A DNA stretch of 64,000 nt, from assembly GCA_015680685.1 (NCBI GenBank), contig MNCI01009104.1, positions 161,924 to 225,923 on the forward strand. The letters run 5' to 3'. Positions within the stretch are counted from its first letter, which is position 1. Each line of letters opens with the position of its first letter. Below the pieces are notes generated by a model that saw nothing but the letters and a program-made list of their open reading frames with translations, searched no databases and had not been told where the DNA came from. Shown piece after piece: positions 45,131 to 57,830 of this stretch. The DNA comes from Gnetum montanum. Its lineage: Eukaryota > Streptophyta > Gnetopsida > Gnetales > Gnetaceae. The position numbers and the translations under genes were made by a program.

Positions 45131-46150
45131 ACATTCTTAGTGTTTTTTGGCTATGTTATGTCCGATGGCTACACGTGCTAACTTCCTTAACGAGTTATGG
45201 CTATAGACCAATGGTATAACTTAGCAGCCCAAGTTGCTGCTATGGAAGAAGAGTAAAGATAGGCAAAGGAGGCACATAGACGTGTAGAGGAGGAGGAGCA
45301 GAGGTGTATAACTATTGTGGCAAAGGAGGAATAAAGGCATGCAAAGGAGGCACTCTTATAGAAAGATATAGATGATCTAGATGCCTTGTTCAGTGAGCCA
45401 TTGCTCGGGAAGCCTTCGATCAACATCCCCAATGATGATGATGATGATGAGGATGAGAATGTAAATGTGAATGTGGATCCAAGTATGCCTATGCTTTATT
45501 CATTATTGCCTATGATTTTATGTTTAATTTCTTAGTTCTTACTTGCTCAACAATTATTATACTTATCATAGTTCTTAAGCAACCAACAAAGGCCTCTACA
45601 TCCACATTTTTCATGAAACCATGGGTACAAGTCTCGGACAAGATAGAATTTAGGAAATCATAGGTACAATTCAACTATGTTCTTAATGTCTTTTGACTAT
45701 GTTATGTCCTATGGCTACAGGCCAGCAGCAAAACTTAGTAGCTCAAGCTACTACTATGGAAGAAGAGCAAAGATAGACAGAGGAGGCACATAGACATGTA
45801 GAGGAGGAGGAGCATAGGCATATAGCTATCGTGGTAGATGAGGAGCAAAGCAGTGTAGAGGAGGCATTCTTGTAGTAAGATTTGAATGATCTAGATGCCT
45901 TGTTCGGTGAGCCACTACCTATCCTTGATGATGATGATGATGATGATGATGAGGATGAAAATGTAAATATGAATGTAGATCCAGGTATGCTTATGCTTTA
46001 TTTTTTATTACCTATGGTTTTATGTTTAATTTCTTAGTTCTTACTTGCCCAATGATTGTTATGCTTATTGTAGTTCCTAAGTCACTAGTACAGGCCTTTA
46101 CCTCCACATTTCACATGAAACCATGGGTAGATGTCTTGGAAAAGAGAGAA
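45131..46150 (+). repeat. About 0.5-kb tandem duplication inside the C antisense gene
   Basis: The segment starting near 45131 recurs from about 45672, offset 500-550 bp. It includes an acceptor, a Glu-rich exon, a GATGAT run, a donor and the start of the next exon (ACCATGGGTA near 45620 and 46121). The exon is therefore doubled in C only. Confidence 0.82.
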
Positions 46151-47333
46151 TTCATGCATAGGATGGAAAAGGACATCATCAATTGGTTGTGAAAAATTGC
46201 ACCCAATATTGGCAAGAACTATGTTTTGTTATGCTTTAGTTGTTTTCCTACAAGTTATATTTTATGCTACAGATATCTTAGGTTGTATCTCGTGTTTATG
46301 GTTCTATTTTTATTATTTTTAGTGCCATCAATTGCATGGGACCTATCCCAAGACATAGAGTTTGACTCCTTGCCTAAGCTTCCTCTTGACACCCCACATG
46401 TCCCCTTGAAGCTGTACTAAACCACCACTAATCTAACGGTTTCATATGCAAAGATTCATGGGAGATCCAGAGGTCCAACAAATCCCTATGGGAATAAATT
46501 GTGGCCTTGAAGGAAAATAAAAGGCAATCTGAGAGAATCCAAGATCTTAAGGAACATAAGGCCTTTGTGGAAGCCCAAGTGGCTAACTCAAGAACCTTTT
46601 GAACTAAGGAGATCACATGGGCTAGCTACTGGCACATCGTCCATGACAAGCTTGTCCTCTCTTGGGAGTTGCATGAGCAATAGATGCAGATAGACTTGAA
46701 CTCTCAAAAGGGTTAGGATTGGAAGTATTATAGTGCTTGGATCCTAAAGTGGGTTAAGACACAAAAGGATCACAAGTGGAAGTATAAGGTTGATCAGGAG
46801 GCATACCAAAAGTGGATAAAGAGGGAGACAACTGAATGGTAGAAGAGGGATCTATTTATCTAGGGCATTCAAGTTGAGTGTGTTTCAACCTTTCTAAAAG
46901 CACTCCCATAGTGGTTGAGTCTCCTACTTCTTAGATTAATACAGCTATAGATGAGGTCTCTACGGCTATAGTCTCATGGGAGCCACCATCATGAATGGGT
47001 GTAGATAAGACCAATATCTTCATAGGCATTAATTTTGCTGATACTGACTAGGCCAACATGATAGAAGACTAAATTCTCCAACATTTGGAGATTGGCTTTC
47101 ATCATCTTCCTTAAGATTTTGTAGAGCTAGATTCCCCATAGGTTTGATGGCATTTATGTTTTATGTTTTAAGTTTTAGTTTTGCATTTTTTTTATGTCAT
47201 AGTTTTGGTTATGCTAATTACCGATTAGTTGTATGTTGTTATGTCATAGGCACTATATGATGTTAGCGGCCCCAGCAATGTAGGACCATCTCCTCCCCCT
47301 CCAAATGCCCCCTTAGCACCACTAGATGCATGA

Positions 47334-47639
47334 TGTAATAAATTTTGTTGATGATTTTTTTATTTAGTTCATTTTATGTTGGACATTATATGACCCATAT
47401 TGGCCAATGCTTGAGCTGTAGACATTTTGACACTTATGGTTTGTGTTTTTAATATTTATGCCACACAGTGTGGCTATATATATTATTTTAAAATGTTTTA
47501 AATTTTAAGTTTCAATTTTAGTTTTGGCTACATATGTTTTTGATGGCTTTACTACTTTAACGTTTTAAGGTCATAAACACTGTAAGCAAGGTTGTGCTAC
47601 TAATGGCTATGTTGGCTATGTTGAAAATGGTTAGACTAT
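47334..47639. other. AT-rich spacer after C antisense gene
   Basis: No gene is present. It probably includes the 3' untranslated region of the antisense gene, as at the matching place in A. Confidence 0.4.
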
Positions 47640-48065
47640 AGGATTATAAATGGCCATAGGACAATGGTTACTTTCCAACTTTAAGCTATGGTAGGCCACA
47701 CATTTATCACCAATTTAAGGCTGTGGTGGGCCACGGTGCCAATTTAAAGTCTTAGCAAAATGTAGCATCAATTTAAAGTCTTAGCAGACTACAATGCTAG
47801 TTTAAGGCCTCGATGGGCCATAGGTTTACTAGTTTTATACCATGGTAGGTCGTAGGTTTGGTCAATTTTAGGCCATGGAAGGCCTTGTGTTTTGCGGGTT
47901 TTATGCCATGGAAAACCCTTGGTTTTACCAATTTTAGGTCATGGAGGACCTAGGGTTTTGTGAGTTTTAGGCCATGCTGGGCCCTAGGTTTTGCCAATTT
48001 TAGGCCATGGCAGGCCCTAGGTTTTGCTATTTTTAGGTCATGGTAGGCCCTTATTAAAAGGAAAC
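47640..48065 (-). repeat. Post-protease minisatellite of element C
   Basis: About eleven units of 33-43 bp read on the plus strand like CCAATTTTAGGCCATGGCAG plus GCCCTAGGTTTTG. On the element strand this gives the GGCCTGCCATGGCCTAAAAT core that corresponds to the A and B arrays. The later units (47860-48060) are the most uniform. Confidence 0.85.
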
Positions 48066-48255
48066 TTATATTTTTGGCAATTTTCTATTTTAAACTTTTA
48101 ATGGGTTTTCTAGTTTTAAAACATGTGCAAAAGTAAAGAAAAAGAAAGACTCTAATAAATGAATAAAAATGCAAATGAAAGTAAAAACTTAGGCTACATG
48201 CATAAAAGGGTAAAATAAAGTACATAAAAAGGCCTAACAAGATAACAAAGAAAAG
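48066..48255. other. AT-rich spacer before C gag-protease end
   Basis: No gene is present. A-rich sequence lies between the minisatellite and the 3' end of the C gag-protease frame. Confidence 0.35.
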
Positions 48256-51200
48256 TTAGGCTACATCACTATTGATGCATATTGTTATATGGTTATAAGG
48301 GCATGGGGTAGAAGGGTCAAGGTGTACTTCACTTATGCAAACTCTTCCTAATCTTTGCAAGATTAGAAAATGTGTAAGGTCTACTCTGCACAAGTTTTTC
48401 TTCATCATCTCCTTCATTGATGATGTTAAAAGGGAGTTCATCCCATAACACATCTCACTATCCATTGTTGTCATTATTGGCTTTCTACGCTCTCTCAAGT
48501 CATCGGATTTTGTGTTTTGGAGTTTCTTCTTGAAACTCCACTTTGGACCCTTGTTTTATGTCCACGTTGTTAACAACCAAGGGCACTACATTATCACCAT
48601 GAATGATGTTCTCACCTCCCTCATAAGGAAGGTGAATCTCTTGGTGGATGGGTGAGGACAACTTGCAACTAAGTTAACCAAGGTCTTCGCAAGATAAGGT
48701 TAAACCTAGCTATCTCCCCCACCACTAAGAAATCCACAGTTGTGGGGTATTACTCCCCTAACACAAAAGCCAAGGAACAATAACCCTTGATCTGTTGAAG
48801 GACTTGAGAATGGTTATTGATGTATGTTTTATTTGCTCTGTCAAGCCTAATCATTTAATGATGGTACCTGGGATGAAATTTGTTACTACCCCATCATCTA
48901 CATACACCCAATGCACCTTAAACTATCCCACCCGAATTATGATGAAAAGAGAAGCCCTAGTCACTTTGCCATTTTGGGAGTTGATCTCACAATTACTAAA
49001 TGTCAACGATGTTGACATTTTCTCCTTTGATGAAGAAGGAACCATTATAGCATGGATGGATTCGTTGTTAGCAAGGATGTCCTCACTAATAGGGATAAGA
49101 GTCAATATCTTGACTAGCACTTCACGATGTGTAGCAAAAGACATGATCAAGTCGTACAAGCTCAAAGTTGAATTTTTCTATTTAAGCAATTGTTTAACCT
49201 ATTCCATTACACTGGGGAATTTTTTATTGTTGGTTGTGGGCTTGTAACCCTAGTTGTGCTTCACTTCCTCCATGCACCCCAAAATGCTAACTTCAACTTT
49301 AGGTTGTTGCTGTTAGGATCTCTCCTCTTTCCTTTAATTTTGGATCTTGGGATCCTCTTGTGGCTTGCTAGTTAAGGTGGGCTGGGCAAAGGATGTCATG
49401 AGAATAGACGATATGGGAGTGGGCTTTGGTGGACCCACTTCCTTCCATACCTCAGCTTGCTTGTCACCCTTATTTTTATGTTTTTTCTTATGCTTCTTCC
49501 TCTACTTTTTTGAAGCATTTTTGTTATTTGTTGTTGGTTGTGAGGAAGAGGCTATAGCATTGGTCACCACTAGAGGTTGTTTCATGCTTATTAGTTGGTT
49601 GGGATATGGCTAGTTGGGTTATAGTGGGTTGGGAGACCCTAATGACAAAAGGTTCCCTCAAAGCCACTCATGGTGATACTCTCATGACAAAGGAGGATCC
49701 TAAGCTGGTGGAAGTTGAAGAAGCCCTTTCATCATGGGAGGGTACTAAAATCACAAATGGTTCTCTCACAAGTATCTAATTATTATCTACGTTGAACACT
49801 GATATAAGGTATGCAATATTTTTGATGTTCAACGGGTCTATATACACTTGCATCAATTAGTTCTATGGTCGGATAGGGTTGAATGCATCTAGAACCAACT
49901 CTTCCCTATTTATCATCTTTTATAGGTCATCCTTTAGTGTAAGGCAAAAGTATATGGCATGACTACGTAGTTCATGATAGTCAAAAAATAAATCTAATTT
50001 AAAATATTTAGGCAGCTATGGATCATCTTTTATTTCTCAATTGGGATCTTTGGTTATCTCACATAGCCTGTCATGCTTCTTTCGAGAAGCTTTGGTCATC
50101 TGCTTGTATTAAATGCATCCATATTTCAACAATTGGTCTAATAGCTTAGATGGTTTTAATGGTATTCTAGTATATTTAGACCTATCCTTCCTTTCAAGGT
50201 TGGATCTAGTTATTGTCGATGCAGTGGCCCTAAAGGTTAACAATTCATTATCTAAGTTATTAGTAGGGACTTTGAATGGGTTGGTCCTTGGCCCCTAGTT
50301 AGTGGTCTTGGCCTCTTTAATTATTATTTCTTAGCCATGTTATTTTATTCATTTTTCTCCTTATCCCTTTGTGTGTGTTGGTTTTTGCATGTCACGTAAG
50401 TCGGGTCATGACTAGCCTCCGCGATATCCTTTATGTTCTTGATCTAAGAGAGCACTTGACTAAGTGTGTGTGGGTCAAGATAGTATAGTTTGGATTTAAT
50501 GAAATCATTAACCACCCCCTTGAATATAGCTAAAATGTGAGTTTTAGCTATAGGCTCTGGTATTTCGTTTAGGAAACCATTCCACTATTGGATGAACTTT
50601 TGTGCTAGTTTAAGGGGTCCTTACCTGACCTTCATTAATTAGTCAAGTGTAGTATCAAGCTTCAAGTTGTAATTGAAGTAGTTAATGAATTAGGCTATGA
50701 GGTCTTTAAGGGAGGATATGGATCCTATAGGTAGGACATGGTGCCAATTAAGTGCTTTCCTAGTTACGAACATAGGGAAGATTCTCATTATAGTGTGTGG
50801 CAATGATTGCAACAGTAAGCACTCAAATCAAAAGTTTATAAGGTGAGTGTTGGAATCATCTTCTCCATTATAATTGCTGAATTCAGGGATAGGAACACAA
50901 GGAGAAAGTGTAAAGGGTGGAACCACAAGACTAATGGGATCATCCTAGTAAAAATCCATGACCTTGACACTTTCAAAAGTAGAGGCCTTAACCCTCTTCA
51001 ACTCCTCTATCAGGTCTTGGATCATCTGGAAGGCTTAATTTAGGCCTTGTGGTGCTCCTATTGGTAGTGGGATTTGCACATACAGTTGTGGTATTTTTTG
51101 GGAGGCTTGTGGCCTCACTATTGATTTTAAAACAAAGGGGAGAGTTGTCACGGTTGTAGTCTATGGGCCAAACAAGGAGAAAGATGTTTGTGCCAGCATT

Positions 51201-51939
51201 TGGGACATAAACGAAACTAAGGGGATATGTGATCCATGGGATGCTTAAGGTCCAATGGTGGACACCACCTAACTAGCTAATGGGTTAGTAGTAACTACCA
51301 CTAACATTGATCATACTGACCTAGGCTAACTAGCAAGTGACATGGAGAAATGAAAATTGGTTAGCTGTGAGACCAATTGTGCTTAGTGTGCTGTGATGAC
51401 TAGCATGGGCCCTGGGGATGAAGGTGATGGGACATGCCTAGAGGAAGAGGTGAAGGGGGTAGAGATGGGCATTGTGGCCCTGGGGATCCCTTGTTGGAAG
51501 AGTCCCCCCAAAAGATTCTTAGGCTCAAACTCTATTCCAAATTCATCTTCATCATTTGGTTGCTCATTGGAGGTAGCCTTTCGGTTATCTTCATCAACCT
51601 TAATGAGGAGGGCTAAGATGTTAGCGTAGATGTCATTAAGAGGTATTTGGTCATAGGGGGAGGGAATATACTCCTTCCCATTACAATGGATGAGCTTAAA
51701 TTCCCTCCTGGCTTCTGCTTCTACTCATGGGATTAGCATGATAGCCTGGATCTTGGTTCAAATAAAGTTATAGTGCTCTTCATTTATTACTGAGAATCCA
51801 AAACTTTGACCCCTAAGTCTCAAGGATTGTCTACATTCCATATTGTATGGTCATTCGAGACATAGACCCTCATGTACTATTGATCAAACCCATTATCAAT
51901 ATAGTTATAAGGCAACTTGGTTGATTGTGGGAGAGACAT
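48256..51939 (-). pseudogene. Element C gag-protease
   Basis: The frame starts at ATG 51939-51937. The N-terminal HYNFI and KEYIPSPYD region (51650-51790) matches A and B. The capsid-type domain spans about 50980-50400, with a zinc-knuckle-like FDYHELRSH...FC near 49970. The SLYDL block (49165-48923) aligns with B 31508-31762. The protease active-site region VDDGVVTNFIP lies near 48880. The tail ends at 48256. Stops and frameshifts are frequent throughout, more than in A or B. Confidence 0.82.
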
Positions 51940-53930
51940 GGCTATTATGCTGAAAACGGCTTGAGACAGGCTATAAAAGGTAAAAATATGAGTAAATTCT
52001 AGCAATTGGAATTCAAAAATGGTTAGAAGAAGCAAAAATGGTTGAAAACTAAGTACTTATTATAAATAGTAAGTAGGGATAAGGGGGGCTATACCCCTTT
52101 ACCAAAAATATAAAGGTGAAATCGTTGTAACAAACTTCACCAACGTTGGCTTCCTAGTTGCCTTCTACAATGGGTGTGGAAAAGGGGGAAAGAGAAGGGT
52201 GAGGTGGGGGGATCTCTCACCTTCCTATTCCAACATGGATGAAGGAGGGAAGGGTTATTAAAAAGGACAAAGAAAGAAAAGGAAATGCAAATCCCAGTAA
52301 TGGAAATTGTCAAAAAGTTTAAATCTAGTGAAAAATAGCCAAAACGAATCACTTACTCTAAGTAGTAAGTGGGGGCTAAGGAGGGTACACCCCTTTGCTA
52401 GAAATAAAAAGCTAAGAATGATGATAAGGGGGAAGGAAGGAGATGAGATAGGGGATCTCACACTTTTCTATTCCAACATTGCTAACGGGGGGGGTGGAGT
52501 TTGGCAACCAAAGTTGAAACATGGAACTTTCCATAAAAAAATTTTGGTAAGCTTCCAAATTTCACAACAAGAGGAGGCAAAAGGAGGTTTGGTTCATGTT
52601 AAAACTAATGTTGATTTTGCTATGGAGATGTGGCAACACCAAGGTGCATAGGTTGAACCACAAGATCAATGCTGGCTTTGGGGATTCTCAATGATTGTCA
52701 TAAAAACTCCACAATCCAAACACCTACCACTTCCACATTGGGTTTTGGGAGCAAAGGGGGGGGGGACTACAACATTGATCTTGGCTAACAACAGAGGGTT
52801 TTTGCTAAAAAAACAAAAATTGCAACTTACTAGTCAACGCTGACTATAGGAAGAACAGATTTTAGCAAAGAAATCGGGTGGAGGTCCTTATTCTAATGTC
52901 AAGAAAATATTGTGACAAAAAAACATGACTGTTGGAAAGTTATGGATTCTCAGCCATAAATAGCCTCAATCCTGAATTCCTAATGCCTCCAAGAAAATTG
53001 GGATTCAAAGTGCCCTGGAAATTCTAGTAGATCACCCAGGGACTTAGGGGGTGCAAAACAAGATTGTAAAAAAAGTGTAAAAATTGTAGATCTGAAAACT
53101 GCAAATAAATACAAATTGCACACAAAATGAAACCATAAACTTTATTAAATGAACAAAGAATGAGTTTGGAACTGGATACCAAAGTGCAGGTAAAAAAGTA
53201 AAGGGGGGTTCACTTGGGCTCCAAGTTCATTGAAGAAGATAGAATCTGCTTCGTGATTCGAGTGCTCAACCACTCCCAATGTTTTCAAACCTCATCTTCT
53301 ACTATTCAAAATCTACAATGTTTATTATTATTGGGGTTGAGAAATATGAAGAATTAAGCTTGTGAAAATGCTCCATGCCGAAATTTGATGATTCTAGAGG
53401 AGTAGCATTAACACTCCAGGCTTACAAATCCCAAGGGGGGTAACAGGGGTAATAAGGATACAATGGTTCTATTCTAGAAGCCCCAAGAAGCTACATTCTT
53501 ACTAAGTAGAAAGAGCTCCTGGATATCCAAAATATCAAAATTCTCATAATGTAAAGTGTGTGCAATTTCCAAGAGTGTGGAACCTTAAAATGGTGTTAGA
53601 GTTTTGGTTTATAGGGTTTTGGCCATGATTGAGATTGTAAATTTGCTACAAAGAGCAGACAGATTGGGCTATAAATTGCTGCAAATTTTTGTCACATTCA
53701 AGGAGGTAAGTGTCCAAAATTCAGGGAGGTTACCACATATGGAAAGTGTTATACCTGCATGGTCATTTTGTTTACCAGAAATAGTAACAAGGATGCACCT
53801 TCCACGCTGGATTTACTCCTTCCACATTGGGTCTTCAACCTTCCACACTAGCATTGCAAAGAATGCTACAACTTTCTCAATTTTATTAAAGAAAGGAAAG
53901 GGGACAATTATTCTAGTGATGCAGCACTAA
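51940..53930 (-). other. Leader or LTR of element C, with the C word
   Basis: No coding sequence is present. C words occur near 52229, 52469, 52735 and 53808-53850. A tandem duplication lies at 52034-52500. This should hold C's leader, primer site and 5' LTR, but I could not find the TGGCG-type primer site or an LTR edge. Confidence 0.4.
52034..52500. repeat. Imperfect tandem duplication, about 300 bp offset
   Basis: The stretch from 52034, with a TAGTAAGTAGGGATAAGG-like phrase, then a CTATACCCCTTTACC-like phrase and later TTCCTATTCCAACATGG, recurs from about 52331 in diverged form. The second copy is truncated near 52500. Confidence 0.7.
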
Positions 53931-53954
53931 GGATAGGAGTTAGTAGTGAAGGTG

Positions 53955-55411
53955 ATGGAAAATAGGATACTTGAAGTTCTAAATGCTCCTATGATGGCTA
54001 TGTCAAACATTACCACCATGGTGGATATTAATACATCCGCAGGAGTAGGGAGTGATTAGCTAAGCCTTTCCCAACATGATGAAGTTTTGGAATGACTAGT
54101 GGAAGCTAGGTAACCACTTCTAGAGATCTTTGCTCTTTTAGATGAAATCACTACCATCTAGTCAGAGCTACTTGAGATGAAGGGCAAACTCCTCATCACC
54201 AACATCCAACTAAAGGCAGCCACCACTGAGAACGAACAATTGGCTACAGAGGTTGTAGAGTTATGGGCCAATCTCTTCGACCCTACTACTCTTAAATCAA
54301 ACCTCACTAGGAATGAAGCTTTTCAACAACTTCAACACATATTATGAGAGGCTAAGAATGCAAAGGAAGTGGTGATCTTCGACACATCCTTATTGCAGGC
54401 CATGGCCTTTAACACCGATAAGGACCTATCACAATTCCACAAGGAAAACTTGGTTCTAACTAAAGATAATCAAAGCCTACAAAATGTTGAGCAATAAAAG
54501 GACTAAATGATTGAATTTATTCACCAACAGTAGGAGTAACTAGCCAAGGTAAACCTTGATTTGAGGAGGTTTATAATAGAAAATAGAAATCTCTTAATGG
54601 AGTAAGTTCTCAAACTTTGTTAGAAAACCTTCATTAAGATAGCCTTCTAGAAAAATGAGGTCCTAAAATTTGAATGAGTAAAAAATCATTACATGGACCA
54701 GATTGGGCTCCTCAAGGAGGTTTATGAGAAGAAGATCCAATTGGCAAAGATGAAGATGAATGAGGCCTTCCAGCAACTCTAAAAAAGAGGTAATGAACTG
54801 AACAAGTATAATAAGGTAGAAATCCATTTAAAAGAATTGTAGATTGATGATATAATGGAATATATGAAGCTTACTAACCTCTGCTATGCAAACCTGGCTA
54901 TGCTAATAATAGGAATACCAAGGACCGAGTTGAAAAAATAAGTGCCCCATTCCTACATCTTATATGAGGTAGAATTCAAGCATCATAAAGAGACCAAGCA
55001 ACAGTTGGAAATAGCTAATGCTGAGCTTGAAGTTCTCAAGAGAAAATTCACTAATCAATAGTCTATTGCAAAGAACCTTGCTAGATAGATGAATGACTAC
55101 GATGAGCTGCAGAACCTAATAAAGATGTTTGACATCGAATGTAAACAATTTGCAACATGGTTCATCAATATGAAGGAGTTGTTTTCTTCAATATTGTGCC
55201 TGTGGAACATGCCTGCTCTAGCCTACATCATGAACCCATGTGAACTACCTAAAATCCATGTAGTAAGAAAGAAAAGAGGAAAGCATTACTAGATGATTTT
55301 AAGCTTCCGTTGATTGTAGCAAGTCAACATCACCCTCCACTACCACTAACACCAAAACCTAGTGAACAATCTTCAACTCCACAGGAGCCTCCACCTTTAG
55401 GCATTGTTTGA
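53955..55411 (+). pseudogene. Coiled-coil pseudogene with many Gln-to-stop codons
   Basis: One plus-strand frame can be followed from ATG 53955 to about 55270 with no frameshift, yet it contains more than a dozen stops. Most are TAA or TAG where a coiled-coil pattern expects Gln (for example in 54490-54550). Content is rich in Leu, Glu, Lys, Asn and Gln, suggesting a long coiled coil. After one frameshift near 55270 a Pro-rich tail (LTPKPSEQ, then PPPLG) ends at TGA 55409-55411. The Pro-rich end recalls the antisense genes of A and C, but no conserved block aligns, so the family is unknown. Confidence 0.55.
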
Positions 55412-57540
55412 AAATTTTTCCCATCTATGGTAACTCTGTAACACCTATTCATAATTTTGTAAAGTGTCCAATTTTGCTGTAATGGATACTAATTTTTGTA
55501 TTCCCATACAATTGGGCACTTAAAGTTAGTAGACTCAGTTAGTCTGTCTATTTATTTATTTATTAGTCAATAAATTCCATACATCCCAAAATCTTCTAAG
55601 AAGATCGATCCTACTTTTATTCACTCAAAGATAAGTATTTAGTTAGTTATGGGAGTATGATAGGTTATGAATAGATAGGCTACAGTGATGGACATGCATC
55701 AATGTATCCTTATTAGTGCATACACATTAATGCTGATGTAGCCTAATCTAATATAAATGTGACTATTGCCAACATTTATGACATCCAAAGTTACTCACAT
55801 AGTCACAATCAATAGTACTATCCAAGTGGGACTTCTCCTCAACCTTAAAACTACTATCAACAATAATGACAAAACCCATGGTTATGGGGGATGCCATCAC
55901 CAAACTAGCCATACCCATATTGTCAACTAGACCGTTATGGATATTATGTTCAACAACCTATTTTTTTGAATGGTTCTACTACCCATGCCTCATCTCACTA
56001 CTACTACCCTACTAAATATCATCAACTCACAACATCTCCTATGGAATCACCATCCTATACCTTTCATCATTCATCATATCCTTAATACACTCATACTTCC
56101 TTTCAACATATGCCATCACCAACAATACAAGAGGAATTCACACCACAACCTTTACAAAAGAATGTTACTTGTGTTGTGAACATAAAAAGGTAGTTCTAAG
56201 CATAAACCTTAAAAATATCCTTTCCTTAGGATGGTTCCCACATATATGAATAAAACTAGTAGACCTACTAGCTCATCGGAACTAGTATCAGGCCAATAAA
56301 GTGCAACTCTCTTCCTTGCAAAAATAATTCCTCCTAATCCTACATAAAAGCCAATAACCATTACCACTCCAAAACTCAACATGACACTTTGAAAACATAG
56401 AAAATCCTATGTATTATTTATAATCACAAAAGGGTAATAGTTGTGGGCTAAAAGTTCAAAGCATTAATACAATCGTCATATTAGCCCACAACAAACTTAA
56501 GGATAAATTATGTGTGTGAAACCATGTCTACATAGTAGCCACTAAACCAAAAAAACACCTAGATGTTAGGAAGTAAAAGTTTCAAACCATCCAAAATATG
56601 CATTAAAACATCTAATCCACTTACTAGCTCTTATCCTAAGAAAATGAATCAAACAGAAAACTTACAAAAGAACATCCTACACCTCCACTAGACACTAGAA
56701 AAAATTGATGAACAAAGAGACCCAAACACTGAAATAGAATATAAAAAAGAAAACATATCTAGACCATATCAAATAAAAATACCTTCTAGTCTAGCTAGAT
56801 ATGTGTCTCCAAATGATTAAAATCATATTACCATCTATATTAAATGGGCTAAGAGAAAACATAAATTACTAAAGATGATAAACAAGAAATCTACTGTGTA
56901 TGATCCAAAGAATGTGCAGTCCATTTTCCAAACGCTCACCCATGAGTTTAGTCCTGGGAACATACAACATCTTGAATCAAAAACTGATAAGTGAATTTTA
57001 CTTTCTATTTTATAATTTTTTTATTTTTGATACTTTTTTATTTCTTCAAGATTTTCTAATTTTTAATATGTTTTCCATTTCTTGTTATTTTTCTTTTCTT
57101 TATAGTTTTATGATTTCTTGGGTCATTTACTTTATGTTTTATGGATATTTACTATGTTTTTCTTCATAGTTTTTCTAGTCATCAATGCAGAAATCTACAC
57201 CATGTGTTAAGGTTTTTGCCCTATGCTAGCACGACAATTGGATAAATAATTGTATGGTAGTGAGACAACATCATCCATTCCTTCACTTTCTATAAATAAG
57301 AGATCTTTATCATGAAAGCAATATAGTTCTTCTCACATAAAAATAAAATTAACTCGTGTTAATTGTGCCTTAAAGAAAAATCCAAAGGACCAAGAAGAAA
57401 TGGAAAATGGAGTGTCATCAAGGGAACTTGCTTATTCTTTATACTTCCTCTATGGGTCGTACTATTCGATTGTTTATATCATTACTTGTGTTTTAATTTT
57501 GATAAAAGCATATTCTTAAATAAGTGTTTTCTTATCATGT
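55412..57540. other. AT-rich region, no firm gene
   Basis: The region 55960-56180 has Ser/Thr/Tyr/Pro-rich open frames of a gag-like composition, but no motif. A short palindromic or LTR-like start (TGATAGG after GGGAGTA) lies near 55658. A TATA-like CTATAAATAAGAG near 57290 follows a promoter-like stretch. Nothing else is supported. Confidence 0.35.
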
Positions 57541-57830
57541 CACTAGAAAGATATGTTACCCATGTGTGAAGGCAGTCCTCTAGTAAGAAAGCATACCAAT
57601 TAATTAATTTACAAAAGAAAAAAAATTCATGGGATACCACTGGAAAAACATGTTTACCTATGCCTGAAGATAGCCTACTTCTAGGAATTCCAAAGGTCTC
57701 TTTGACTAATGTCATTATGTGACTAGAAAGACATGTTACCCATGCTTGAAGGTACTCATTTGATGGAATTAGAACTGGCTATGGGACTGGAAAGACATGC
57801 TACATATGCTTAAAGGCACCCTCTAACCAA
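57541..57830 (+). repeat. Four degenerate tandem repeats of 65-97 bp
   Basis: Units begin at 57541, 57638, 57721 and 57785 with the shared phrase CACTAGAAAGAYATGTTACC followed by CATGCTTGAAGG. Spacing varies because the unit tails differ. No coding sequence overlaps convincingly. Confidence 0.8.

Larger units (their letters stand above)
44309..47333 (+). pseudogene. Element C antisense gene, remainder
   Basis: Exon 4 continues with a block that aligns with A and B (SEATFCDLFSVP against FISNLFGIS). The MHYAFFASYLKRF block follows near 44710-44755. A Glu/Asp-rich exon then follows in two tandem copies (45187-45480 and 45718-45985), each with an Asp-Asp run. The WDLSQDIEFDSLPKLP block is near 46340, and YWHIV...WELHEQ...DWKYY is near 46630-46730. 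The Pro-rich end closes at TGA 47333. Many CAG/CAA-to-stop changes are present. This is the most decayed of the three copies. Confidence 0.72.
4990..52000 (-). mobile_element. Element C: outer Tat/Ogre-type Ty3/gypsy, interrupted twice
   Basis: C reads on the minus strand: gag-protease (51939 down to 48256), a minisatellite (47640-48065), then the opposite-strand gene whose exons lie at 6074-6198, 25801-26939 and 44309-47333. Elements A and B sit inside it, each with a 5-bp target duplication. If A and B are removed in thought, 7155 joins 25558 and 26939 joins 44314. No RT, RNase H or integrase was found to the left, where A and B would place them. The stated ends are approximate, and neither LTR nor primer site was identified. 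Confidence 0.65.

Noticed and set aside
53955-55270. Genetic code with UAA/UAG read as Gln
   Set aside because: Stops in the other frames also include TGA at Trp and Arg positions and changes at other residues, and the genes carry frameshifts. Ordinary decay explains the pattern better.
57541-57830. CRISPR-like repeat-spacer array
   Set aside because: Repeats are degenerate and unevenly spaced, and this is plant nuclear DNA.
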